Shown: in pieces, positions 57,221 to 64,000 of the stretch
How positions within the stretch are numbered: position 1 is the first letter of the stretch
How the letters are laid out: every line of letters begins with the position of its first letter
NCBI RefSeq assembly: GCF_014334015.1
Contig: NZ_CP060488.1
Location: 1,446,501 to 1,510,500, forward strand
Direction of reading: 5' to 3'
DNA length: 64,000 bases
DNA from: Bacteroides sp. M10
GTDB taxonomy: Bacteria > Bacteroidota > Bacteroidia > Bacteroidales > Bacteroidaceae
The notes under the pieces: generated by a model
Database searches by the model: none
Told to the model about the DNA's origin: nothing
What the model saw: only the letters and a program-made list of their open reading frames with translations
Made by a program: the position numbers and the translations under genes

Positions 57221-58159
57221 CTACAACCCCAATTCAGCCGAAATCTCCAGCATCCGTTGAATCGGCTTCACTGCTTTCTCTGCCACTTCAGGATCTACCG
57301 TAATTTCCGGTGCTTCATTCTTCAGACACTCATACAGCTTCTCTAACGTATTCAACCGCATAAAGCTACACTCATTACATCCGCACGTACTATCGTTCGG
57401 AGGAGCGGGGATAAACGTTGTTTGCGGACACTTCTTCTGCATCTCATGCAAGATACCCGATTCGGTAGCCACAATATATGTATTTTCAGGATGATTCACG
57501 GCATACTTCAACAGGGCAGCCGTAGAACCTACCACATCCGCCAGTTTCAACACCGTACTCTTACATTCGGGATGTGCCAATACCAAAGCTTCGGGATGCT
57601 GTGCTTTCAGTTCCACAATCTTTTCAACCGAGAATTGTTCATGCACATGACAGGCTCCGTCCCAAAGTAACATATTCCGGTTCGTAACAGAGTTAATATA
57701 ATTCCCCAGATTCCTGTCCGGACCAAAGATTATTTTCTCATCTTTGGGGAAGCTTTCCACAATCTGCTTTGCATTGGTGGAAGTCACCACTACATCTGTT
57801 ACCGCTTTCACGGCAGCCGTCGTATTGACGTACGAAATAACAGTGTATCCCGGATGCTCTTTGACAAACTGCGCAAACTTATCTGCCGGACAACTGTCGG
57901 CCAGCGAACAGCCTGCTTCCATGTCGGGAACCAACACTTTCTTTCCCGGACAGAGCACTTTCGCCGTCTCACCCATGAAGTGAACACCACACATCACAAT
58001 AATATCCGCTTCCGTTTTTGCCGCCCATTGAGCCAGTGCCAGACTGTCGCCAACGTAATCGGCGATGTCTTGTATTTCACCCTTCTGGTAGTAGTGACCC
58101 AGAATGATTGCATTCTTTTCTTTCTTCAGCTCGTTAATAGCCTTTATTAGTTCATTCAT
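57221..58159 (-). CDS. nadA: Quinolinate synthase A
   Basis: 4Fe-4S enzyme that condenses iminoaspartate with dihydroxyacetone phosphate to quinolinate, in NAD synthesis. Three conserved Cys positions are seen in CGVHFMGETAKVLCPG, the DxxAxCSLADSCPADKF stretch and the final CGCNECSFMRLNT. Other conserved blocks: ILGHYYQKGEIQDIADYVGD and GPDRNLGNYI. 312 residues; the N-terminus starts directly at the fold, so the start is well placed. The ending is a good terminator. It is a single gene. Confidence 0.96.
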   Translation of the reverse strand: MNELIKAINELKKEKNAIILGHYYQKGEIQDIADYVGDSLALAQWAAKTEADIIVMCGVHFMGETAKVLCPGKKVLVPDMEAGCSLADSCPADKFAQFVKEHPGYTVISYVNTTAAVKAVTDVVVTSTNAKQIVESFPKDEKIIFGPDRNLGNYINSVTNRNMLLWDGACHVHEQFSVEKIVELKAQHPEALVLAHPECKSTVLKLADVVGSTAALLKYAVNHPENTYIVATESGILHEMQKKCPQTTFIPAPPNDSTCGCNECSFMRLNTLEKLYECLKNEAPEITVDPEVAEKAVKPIQRMLEISAELGL

Positions 58160-58649
58160 TATTATATTCTTTTTTCTTTCCTTCTAAAAAAAATCCTTTG
58201 TTAGTAATGATAGCCTGTTAATAGTGTTAGCAAATAAATCCGTTTTTTCTTGCCGGATAAGTTATTAGTCCATGCTTCTACTTTATGAGTCCGTTATGAA
58301 CGGAAAAAAAGAAGAAGATATCCTATCTATTCACTTCATTATCAATGAGAGTACCGACAATAGACAATTTGCTATTAACTCCCTGTTGATAAAGTGCAAA
58401 GTTAAAAACTTTATGGATATAAACGGATAGATAAGTGCTGAAAAATATGTTTATGTCTGCATGGAAAGTTTTGATTTTATTTTTTGGAATGTTCATAACG
58501 AGTGCCTCATATATCTTCTTTTGAATAATGCAAGAATTATTTTTCAAAATCTTTGCCGATAGTTTTGACAGGTTTTAAACCGTTATCAACATCTCTGTTA
58601 ACAGAAAAGAATTACCTTTGTAGCAAGAACGTAATAAAAGAAAAGACGT
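58160..58649. other. Intergenic stretch; promoter element at its end
   Basis: 490 bases between divergent nadA and the methyltransferase gene with no supported gene. TACCTTTG at 58613-58620 is a -7 box for the downstream gene. Two copies of TTATCAACA or its complement (58384-58392, 58583-58591) resemble weak DnaA boxes but do not form a cluster. CCGTTATGAACGG at 58291-58303 is a short inverted repeat. Confidence 0.4.
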
Positions 58650-59177
58650 ATGCGTAAACTGAAAATAACAGAGCTGAACCGTATCAGCGCCGAAGAGTTC
58701 AAACAGGTTGAAAAACTGCCTCTGGTAGTAGTGCTGGACGATATTCGTAGTTTGCACAATATAGGTTCTGTGTTCCGCACTTCGGATGCATTTCGTATTG
58801 AGTGCATTTATCTTTGTGGTATAACAGCCACTCCTCCACATCCTGAAATGCATAAGACAGCTTTAGGAGCAGAGTTCACTGTTGACTGGAAGTATGTTAA
58901 TAACGCTGTTGATGCTGTTGATAACCTCCGAAAAGAGGGGTATATCGTTTATTCCGTAGAACAAGCGGAAGGGAGCATCATGTTGGATGAACTTGAACTG
59001 GATAAGACGAAGAAATACGCCATCGTGATGGGAAATGAAGTGAAAGGAGTACAACAGGAGGTTATTAACCATTCAGACGGCTGTATAGAGATTCCTCAAT
59101 ATGGTACGAAGCACTCCTTGAATGTTTCTGTAACTACCGGTATTGTAATTTGGGATTTGTTCAAAAAGCTACGTTAG
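58650..59177 (+). CDS. SpoU/TrmH-family RNA 2'-O-methyltransferase
   Basis: 175-residue SPOUT methyltransferase that uses S-adenosylmethionine to methylate a ribose in tRNA or rRNA. SpoU motifs are seen: motif 1 NIGSVFRTSDAFRIE, motif 2 AIVMGNEVKGVQQEVI and motif 3 IPQYGTKHSLNVSVTTGI, which together form the knot that binds the cofactor. It has no N-terminal RNA-binding domain, which is the usual short form in Bacteroides. The exact RNA target cannot be given. Confidence 0.92.
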   Translation: MRKLKITELNRISAEEFKQVEKLPLVVVLDDIRSLHNIGSVFRTSDAFRIECIYLCGITATPPHPEMHKTALGAEFTVDWKYVNNAVDAVDNLRKEGYIVYSVEQAEGSIMLDELELDKTKKYAIVMGNEVKGVQQEVINHSDGCIEIPQYGTKHSLNVSVTTGIVIWDLFKKLR

Positions 59178-59306
59178 CAGCTTAAAACCGCATTGGTTAA
59201 TAAGTAGTTGATAACTGGTGGATAATGTAGTTAATTCACTTATAATCAATATATATAAAATTGTTCATAAGTATAGAATCCAAGTGATGTAATTATACTC
59301 TTTGCA

Positions 59307-59416
59307 GGATATATAGATGCTGTTTACAGGGGATATATATTCTGCGTATTGGACATATATGCGCTGCACGTTGGATATATAGTTCCTGTAAGTAGCATAT
59401 ATAGCTCTTGCACATT
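59307..59416. repeat. Array of five ~22-bp GGATATATA repeats
   Basis: Five units begin at 59307, 59331, 59351, 59373 and 59395 (spacing 24, 20, 22, 22), with consensus close to GGATATATAGnTCCTGnACGT. A diverged unit may lie just before (about 59289-59306). Between units the shared core is GGAYATATA followed by a CTG about 5 bases later. The array fills the gap between two convergent genes, ends 2 bases before the DUF4294 stop, and has no coding potential. Confidence 0.7.
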
Positions 59417-59418
59417 GC

Positions 59419-60024
59419 TTAGATTTGCCCGTTCTCCACCATCAACACTACACGTTCCGTTAGTTTGTCTTCACCTTGCGGATCATATTCTTTTTTTAAA
59501 CTGGCTCCGAACAATGCGGCAAATGCCTGATAGAACCCTGCTTTGAAAGGTCCCATAAATGCTTTCACCAGTTCATAACTAGTCTGGTTGCTCTGACGGT
59601 CCACTAACTTTATCAATAGTTTTCCTTGTGTAAAAGAGAGCTTCTTCATTCGGGCGGTATATTGATCTTTCAAGCCTTTCTCAACCCGTTTGATATGTTT
59701 TTGGCGAGCTTTTTCATTTGGTAATGTTTGGAGATATTCGTAAGTTTCGATGATAGCTTGGTTAATTTCCCTGGAGATAGGATATACCTTTTTCACGTTA
59801 CGAATCAACCGGTAATATTCCTGGCGTTCTTTTTCATTTTTGAATTTAAGAGGTTTGAAGATGTACACAGTCGGTAACTGGATAGATGGGATTGTATCTC
59901 CGTTGTAGATGCACATCGGAACCAAATATCCATTAATGCTTTGTTTTTCCTGCGCTTTCAAATGCGTTGAACAGTAAACAATAGCAAACAGTGTCATTAC
60001 TACTATGTTAAGCCTTCTTTTCAC
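59419..60024 (-). CDS. DUF4294 secreted protein
   Basis: 201 residues with a signal peptide (NIVVMTLFAIVYCSTHLKAQ) and the conserved Bacteroidetes DUF4294 region: PTVYIFKPLKFKNEKERQEY and then the KKVYPISREINQAIIETYEYL helix, plus MKKLSFTQGKLLIKLVDRQS. The domain recurs in gut Bacteroidetes, with no assigned biochemical role. It is divergent from the HhH/barrel gene, with a 117-base gap. Confidence 0.85.
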   Translation of the reverse strand: MKRRLNIVVMTLFAIVYCSTHLKAQEKQSINGYLVPMCIYNGDTIPSIQLPTVYIFKPLKFKNEKERQEYYRLIRNVKKVYPISREINQAIIETYEYLQTLPNEKARQKHIKRVEKGLKDQYTARMKKLSFTQGKLLIKLVDRQSNQTSYELVKAFMGPFKAGFYQAFAALFGASLKKEYDPQGEDKLTERVVLMVENGQI

Positions 60025-60089
60025 GATACAAAAATAGAATTAAAATTTTATTATTCAGACATTTCTCTTCGATGTTAACCTATTTAAAG

Positions 60090-60097
60090 TATCTTTG
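60090..60097 (+). promoter_or_regulatory. -7 element (TATCTTTG) for the HhH/barrel gene
   Basis: TATCTTTG, matching TAnnTTTG, 45 bases before the ATG at 60142. Confidence 0.5.
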
Positions 60098-60141
60098 CGG
60101 CCTTATCTGTTAAAAAGCAGGAAGAATAAAACATTTTATTG

Positions 60142-62190
60142 ATGAAAACTATTCAACTTTTACGGTTGATAAGTATTATAAACAGCCTGTTAATAATTCC
60201 TGCTTGTAGTGCTCAAAACCCTTCTGAAACTGTTTTAGAAGATATTCTTGAAGATTTATCTGTTAATAATGATACTGATAACTCTGTTAATACACTCAAT
60301 TGGGAAAATGAGTTGGAAGAACTTTCCAATCGTTTGCAGGAACCGGTTAATTTAAATGCTGCGACCCGTGAACAACTTCGTCAATTTCCTTTTCTAAGTG
60401 ATATACAAATCGAACATCTGCTGGCTTACATCTATATACACGGACAGATGGAAACGATCTACGAACTTCAGCTGGTAGAAGATATGGATAAGCAAACAAT
60501 CCAGTATTTACTGCCTTTTGTCTGTATAAAAGCTATTAACAATGAACCTGTTTTTCGGTGGAAAACTATGTTGAAAAGTGCAGGTAAGTATGGGAAGAAT
60601 GAACTGTTAACTCGCTTTGATATACCGTTTTATAAGCGAAAAGGTTATGAACATACCTATTTGGGACCTTCTGTTTATAACTCTGTGAAATACAGTTTCC
60701 GGTACAGTGACCGGCTTTATGCAGGAGTCGTTGCTGAAAAGGATGCCGGAGAGCCTTTTGGAGCTTTGCATAATCGCTATGGTTATGATTATTATTCCTT
60801 TTATCTGTTATTAAAAGATTGTGGACGGTTAAAAGCGTTGGCTGTTGGTAACTATCGTCTTAGTTTCGGACAAGGCTTGGTGATTAGCACCGATTATCTA
60901 ATGGGAAAAACAGTCTACGCTTCTTCTTTCAACAGCCGTAGTGGCGGGATAAAGAAACATTCTTCTACCGACGAATACAACTATTTCCGAGGAGTAGCTG
61001 CCATTGTTTCTTTGGCAAAAGATTGGGATATTTCCGGTTTCTATTCACATCGTTCTCTAGATGGAGTAATCACTGATGGAGAAATCACCTCTATCTACAA
61101 AACCGGGCTGCATCGAAGTCAAAAGGAAGCGGATAAAAAGAACCTGTTCACCATGCAATTAACAGGTGGAAATGTGAGTTATCAACACAACCGTATCAAA
61201 CTGGGTATCACTGGTATTTACTACCTTTTCAACCGATCTTATGAACCGGAATTAACAGGTTATTCCAAATACAATCTTCATGGAAACAATTTCTATAATC
61301 TGGGGATTGATTATGCCTATCGCTGGCATCGTTTTTCTTTTCAAGGAGAGACGGGCATAGGAAAACAAGGTTGGGCCTCTTTGAACCGTTTGCAGTATTC
61401 ACCGGTTCAAAACACTCAAATCATGTTGATACATCGATTCTATTCATATAATTATTGGGCTATGTTTGCCCATTCATTTGGTGAAGGAAGTACCACTCAA
61501 AACGAACAGGGGTACTATATCGGATTGGAAACTTCTCCTTTTGCTTATTGGAAATTCTTCGCTTCATTTGATTTATTTTCGTTCCCGTGGAAAAAATACC
61601 GGGTTAATAAACCTTCTCGTGGAACAGATGGTCTGGTTCAAGCTACTTTCACTCCACACAGCAATTTATCCATGTATCTAAAGTATCGCTATAAACAAAA
61701 AGAACGTGACTGGACAGGCAGTAAAGGAACACTAACACTTCCTATTTTTCATCATCAACTTCGCTATCGTTTGAACTATTCTTTAGGAGATGTGTTAAGC
61801 AGTCGTACAACTTTAGATTATAATCATTTTCATTCTCAGGACAGAGCTGCTAATAAAGGATATCAGGTTACACAAATGATATCCTCCCAACTGCCTTGGG
61901 CCAGGCTGTTTGCTGACGTTCAGGGCAGTTACTTTTTTACAGACGATTATGATTCGCGTGTATATATCTCGGAAAGCGGATTGCTTTATACGTTTTACAC
62001 TCCGTCCTTCCAAGGGCGTGGATTCCGGTGTACGTTTCGTTTGCGATATGAACTGAACAAACATTTCCTGTTGATAACCAAGTTCGGCGAAACCGTCTAT
62101 CTGGACCGTAATGAGATAGGTTCCGGCAACGATTTGATCTGTGGAAATAAAAAAGCAGATATGCAAATGCAACTGCGTATCAAGTTTTAG
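60142..62190 (+). CDS. Helix-hairpin-helix domain protein with outer-membrane beta-barrel-like region
   Basis: 682 residues starting at the ATG at 60142 (the frame also allows a TTG one codon earlier). A signal sequence with a possible lipobox-like end (LIIPACSAQ) is followed, at about residues 70-135, by two ComEA-type helix-hairpin-helix motifs (NLNAATREQLRQFPFLSD, then YELQLVEDMDKQTIQYLL). The rest (from about residue 145) is rich in aromatic alternating strands (YSFRYSDRLYAGVVAEKDAG, SMYLKYRYKQKE and similar), the pattern of an outer-membrane barrel, ending MQMQLRIKF. Similar proteins are widespread in Bacteroidetes without a known function. HhH domains usually bind nucleic acid, which is unusual at the cell surface. 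Confidence 0.8.
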   Translation: MKTIQLLRLISIINSLLIIPACSAQNPSETVLEDILEDLSVNNDTDNSVNTLNWENELEELSNRLQEPVNLNAATREQLRQFPFLSDIQIEHLLAYIYIHGQMETIYELQLVEDMDKQTIQYLLPFVCIKAINNEPVFRWKTMLKSAGKYGKNELLTRFDIPFYKRKGYEHTYLGPSVYNSVKYSFRYSDRLYAGVVAEKDAGEPFGALHNRYGYDYYSFYLLLKDCGRLKALAVGNYRLSFGQGLVISTDYLMGKTVYASSFNSRSGGIKKHSSTDEYNYFRGVAAIVSLAKDWDISGFYSHRSLDGVITDGEITSIYKTGLHRSQKEADKKNLFTMQLTGGNVSYQHNRIKLGITGIYYLFNRSYEPELTGYSKYNLHGNNFYNLGIDYAYRWHRFSFQGETGIGKQGWASLNRLQYSPVQNTQIMLIHRFYSYNYWAMFAHSFGEGSTTQNEQGYYIGLETSPFAYWKFFASFDLFSFPWKKYRVNKPSRGTDGLVQATFTPHSNLSMYLKYRYKQKERDWTGSKGTLTLPIFHHQLRYRLNYSLGDVLSSRTTLDYNHFHSQDRAANKGYQVTQMISSQLPWARLFADVQGSYFFTDDYDSRVYISESGLLYTFYTPSFQGRGFRCTFRLRYELNKHFLLITKFGETVYLDRNEIGSGNDLICGNKKADMQMQLRIKF

Positions 62191-62192
62191 GC

Positions 62193-62200
62193 TATCTTTG
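62193..62200 (+). promoter_or_regulatory. -7 element (TATCTTTG) for the radical SAM gene
   Basis: TATCTTTG just after the barrel gene's stop and 115 bases before the radical SAM start; a leader of about 105 bases would result. No convincing upstream box was seen. Confidence 0.4.
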
Positions 62201-62314
62201 TGCAGAACTAATTGGAGAAATTAGTAGACAAAGTGAGCAGTTTAATTTTGCGGTGTTAACTAAGAATGATTAGTTGATAAAGTGGTAAATTGTAAATGAT
62301 AAAATTAGAATAAG

Positions 62315-63088
62315 ATGACTATTATTTTTCCTTCACCCATCTTCGGCCCTATCCATTCCCGCCGTTTGGGCGTTTCTTTGGGAATCAATTTATTGCCGGA
62401 CGACGGTAAGGTTTGTTCATTCGACTGCATTTATTGTGAATGTGGTTTCAATGCCGAACATCGTACGAAGAAGCTTCTCCCTACCCGTGAAGAAGTTCGT
62501 GCGGCTCTTGAAGAAAAACTGAAAGATATGCAGGTGAACGGTCCCGCTCCTGATGTACTGACCTTTGCCGGAAACGGTGAGCCGACTGCGCATCCCCACT
62601 TCCCGGAAATTATAGAAGATACGCTTGCGCTCCGTAATCAGTATTTCCCGAAAGCAAAAGTGAGCGTATTGAGTAATTCTACGTTTATTGATCGTCCTGC
62701 CGTGTTCGAAGCATTGAACAAGGTAGATAATAATATTCTGAAACTGGATACAGTGGATGAAGAATATATCCATCTGTTGGACCGTCCTAACGGAAAATAT
62801 TCTGTGAGAAAAATCATCGAAAAGATGAAAGAGTTCAAAGGAAACTGCATCGTACAAACGATGTTTCTGAAAGGAGGTTATCAGGGAAAGGACATGGATA
62901 ATACATCTGATAAATATGTGCTTCCCTGGATAGAAGCAGTGAAGGAAATCGCTCCCCGTCAAGTGATGATTTATACGATTGACCGGGAAACACCCGACCA
63001 TGATTTACAGAAAGCTACGCATGAAGAATTAGACCGTATTGTAGCTTTACTGGAGAAAGAAGGGATTTCGGCAACAGCTTCTTATTAA
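62315..63088 (+). CDS. Radical SAM protein
   Basis: 257 residues with the CxxxCxxC cluster motif at Cys34, Cys38 and Cys41 (CSFDCIYCECG), which binds the 4Fe-4S that cleaves S-adenosylmethionine. It starts with FPSPIFGPIHSRRLGVSLGI, a conserved N-terminus of a small radical SAM family of unknown reaction often annotated as YfkB/MoaA-like. FAGNGEPTAHPHFPEI is the GGE-like SAM-binding strand. No C-terminal extra cluster is seen. The reaction cannot be stated. Confidence 0.88.
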   Translation: MTIIFPSPIFGPIHSRRLGVSLGINLLPDDGKVCSFDCIYCECGFNAEHRTKKLLPTREEVRAALEEKLKDMQVNGPAPDVLTFAGNGEPTAHPHFPEIIEDTLALRNQYFPKAKVSVLSNSTFIDRPAVFEALNKVDNNILKLDTVDEEYIHLLDRPNGKYSVRKIIEKMKEFKGNCIVQTMFLKGGYQGKDMDNTSDKYVLPWIEAVKEIAPRQVMIYTIDRETPDHDLQKATHEELDRIVALLEKEGISATASY

Positions 63089-63137
63089 AATCTATGTGGT
63101 AGATATACCTGTGCCGAAAAGAAAGTAGTCAATGAGG

Positions 63138-64000
63138 CTACGGGTAATTTGAGTCTGATCCGGTAAATCCTTTCTTCACATAATCTTTTGGCAATATCCC
63201 GAATTGCTTCTGGAAGCAACGGGCAAAATACGAAGGATTATTGAATCCGACAATGAAACAAACCTCATTGATCCGGTATTCTCCTTCGCGCAGAAGTTCT
63301 CCGGCTGTTTTGAGCCGTATCAACCGGATATAATCATTGGGAGGCATTCCGGTCAGCCCTTTCAACTTACGTTGCAGATTGGAACGGCTGATTGCCATCT
63401 CTTCCGCCAGCTTGTCAATCGTGAATTCCTCATTGGTGAAGTTGCGGGTGATAATCTCATTGACCGTATTGATCCATTTCACATCAGACTTATTCATCAG
63501 CGTCTGATCGTACGACATATTCGGCACACTTGTGAAGTGATTGAACAACATACGCCTGTTTTCCAGCAGATTGTTGATCGTGGCTTTCATGTGATTCAGT
63601 GAGAAAGGCTTCTCTATGTAAGCATCCGCACCATAGTCGAGACCTGCGATCTTTGAATCAATGCTGTCGAGTGCCGAAAGCAAGATGAACGGGATATGAC
63701 AAAGCATATTGTCGGAACGAATCGACTTTAATAATTCGAATCCGTCCATATAAGGCATGACGATGTCACTGATAATCAAATCCACCGTTGTTGTTTCCAG
63801 ACATTCCAATGCTTCCTTACCATTGGTAGCCGTATGAATCGTATAGGCATTTCCCAGATTCTTAGCCAGAAATTCCAGCATATCCGTCGTATCCTCCACG
63901 ACGAGCAGAGAATAACCACCGGGTTCGGCTTCTTCTTCCAGAGCGGCTACCTTGTCCGGTATGGAAGTGACGGCGTGGACTGCCGGAATACTTTTCTCCA
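63138..64000 (-). CDS. Hybrid two-component system regulator, C-terminal part (cut by the window edge)
   Basis: The receiver and AraC part of a second hybrid sensor. The frame is open to the right edge: upstream of the internal Val at 63899 it reads ALEEEAEPGGYSLLVVED, which is the linker before a receiver, so the 63899 start is not the true one. Receiver motif LIISDIVMPYMDGFELL carries the phospho-acceptor Asp; the C-terminus is an AraC-type helix-turn-helix pair (EEFTIDKLAEEMAISRSNLQ and RLIRLKTAGELLREGEYRI). The sensor half is outside the window, and it probably controls a glycan utilization locus to the right. Confidence 0.93.
   Translation of the reverse strand, partial: EKSIPAVHAVTSIPDKVAALEEEAEPGGYSLLVVEDTTDMLEFLAKNLGNAYTIHTATNGKEALECLETTTVDLIISDIVMPYMDGFELLKSIRSDNMLCHIPFILLSALDSIDSKIAGLDYGADAYIEKPFSLNHMKATINNLLENRRMLFNHFTSVPNMSYDQTLMNKSDVKWINTVNEIITRNFTNEEFTIDKLAEEMAISRSNLQRKLKGLTGMPPNDYIRLIRLKTAGELLREGEYRINEVCFIVGFNNPSYFARCFQKQFGILPKDYVKKGFTGSDSNYP

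Noticed and set aside
58323..58547. 74-codon minus-strand frame between nadA and the methyltransferase gene
   Set aside because: No ribosome site, promoter or recognisable domain; composition like its AT-rich surroundings.
58384..59225. DnaA-box-like words (TTATCAACA type) near an AT-rich repeat array, suggesting a replication origin
   Set aside because: Only two exact copies and two degenerate ones in about 850 bases, not clustered, with no dnaA, dnaN or similar neighbour. A GC-skew plot of the whole genome would decide.
59349..59546. Open frame across the GGATATATA repeat array
   Set aside because: It runs from the array into the antisense of the DUF4294 gene; the translation has no domain.
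63138..63899. Stand-alone receiver/AraC response regulator
   Set aside because: The frame is open to the window edge with linker sequence before the receiver, so it is the tail of a hybrid sensor.

Overview
The window reads as chromosome of a gut Bacteroides species. Supporting this are SusC/SusD pairs, a one-protein hybrid two-component regulator with AraC output, lipoproteins with Bacteroides lipoboxes, many promoters matching the Bacteroides form (TTG or TTTG, about 20 bases, TAnnTTTG), and close fits of housekeeping proteins to Bacteroides versions. Species cannot be fixed from the sequence alone; a B. ovatus/xylanisolvens/thetaiotaomicron-type genome is my inference. No rRNA, tRNA, CRISPR array, insertion sequence or phage gene was seen.

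Layout. 1-944: end of a Fic AMP-transferase gene cut by the left edge. 1196-8676: housekeeping stretch (MFS exporter, ychF, ketopantoate reductase-like gene, lgt overlapped by a chloramphenicol-acetyltransferase-like gene, mutS). 8883-8981: a compact promoter plus about 60-nt RNA ending in a perfect intrinsic terminator. 9286-15516: a SusC/SusD operon with two further lipoproteins, no glycosidase and no local regulator; it faces, across a shared terminator, two large secreted zincin-type proteins (15571-20642), one with an intact HExxHxxGxxH site and one with that site destroyed. 20720-23935: small membrane protein, EamA transporter, AAA-ATPase/PD-(D/E)XK protein. 24132-26702: a lone, GC-richer alpha-L-rhamnosidase (GH78). 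27137-27296: a candidate minus-strand small RNA. 27392-32877: leuS, a YitT-family membrane protein, rdgB and an OmpA-like lipoprotein.

33083-57036 is a polysaccharide utilization locus: GH92 alpha-mannosidase, GH36 alpha-galactosidase, sialate-O-acetylesterase-like SGNH hydrolase, a second clan-D glycosidase, hybrid two-component sensor, SusD and SusC on the minus strand, then GH95 alpha-L-fucosidase and GH110 alpha-1,3-galactosidase on the plus strand, followed by a broken chimera of a GH92 and a GH95-like gene. GH95 with GH110 is the pair expected to remove fucose and alpha-1,3-galactose caps of blood-group-B or alpha-Gal type host glycans; GH36, GH92 and the esterase would handle other termini. 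SusC/SusD import the products and the hybrid sensor would induce the locus.

57221-63088 returns to housekeeping genes (nadA, a TrmH-type methyltransferase, DUF4294 protein, helix-hairpin-helix/beta-barrel protein, radical SAM protein), with an unexplained array of about 22-bp GGATATATA repeats at 59307-59416. The right edge cuts a second hybrid two-component regulator. The strongest candidates for something new are the SusCD/protease locus with its paired active and dead zincins, the repeat array, and the two small-RNA candidates.
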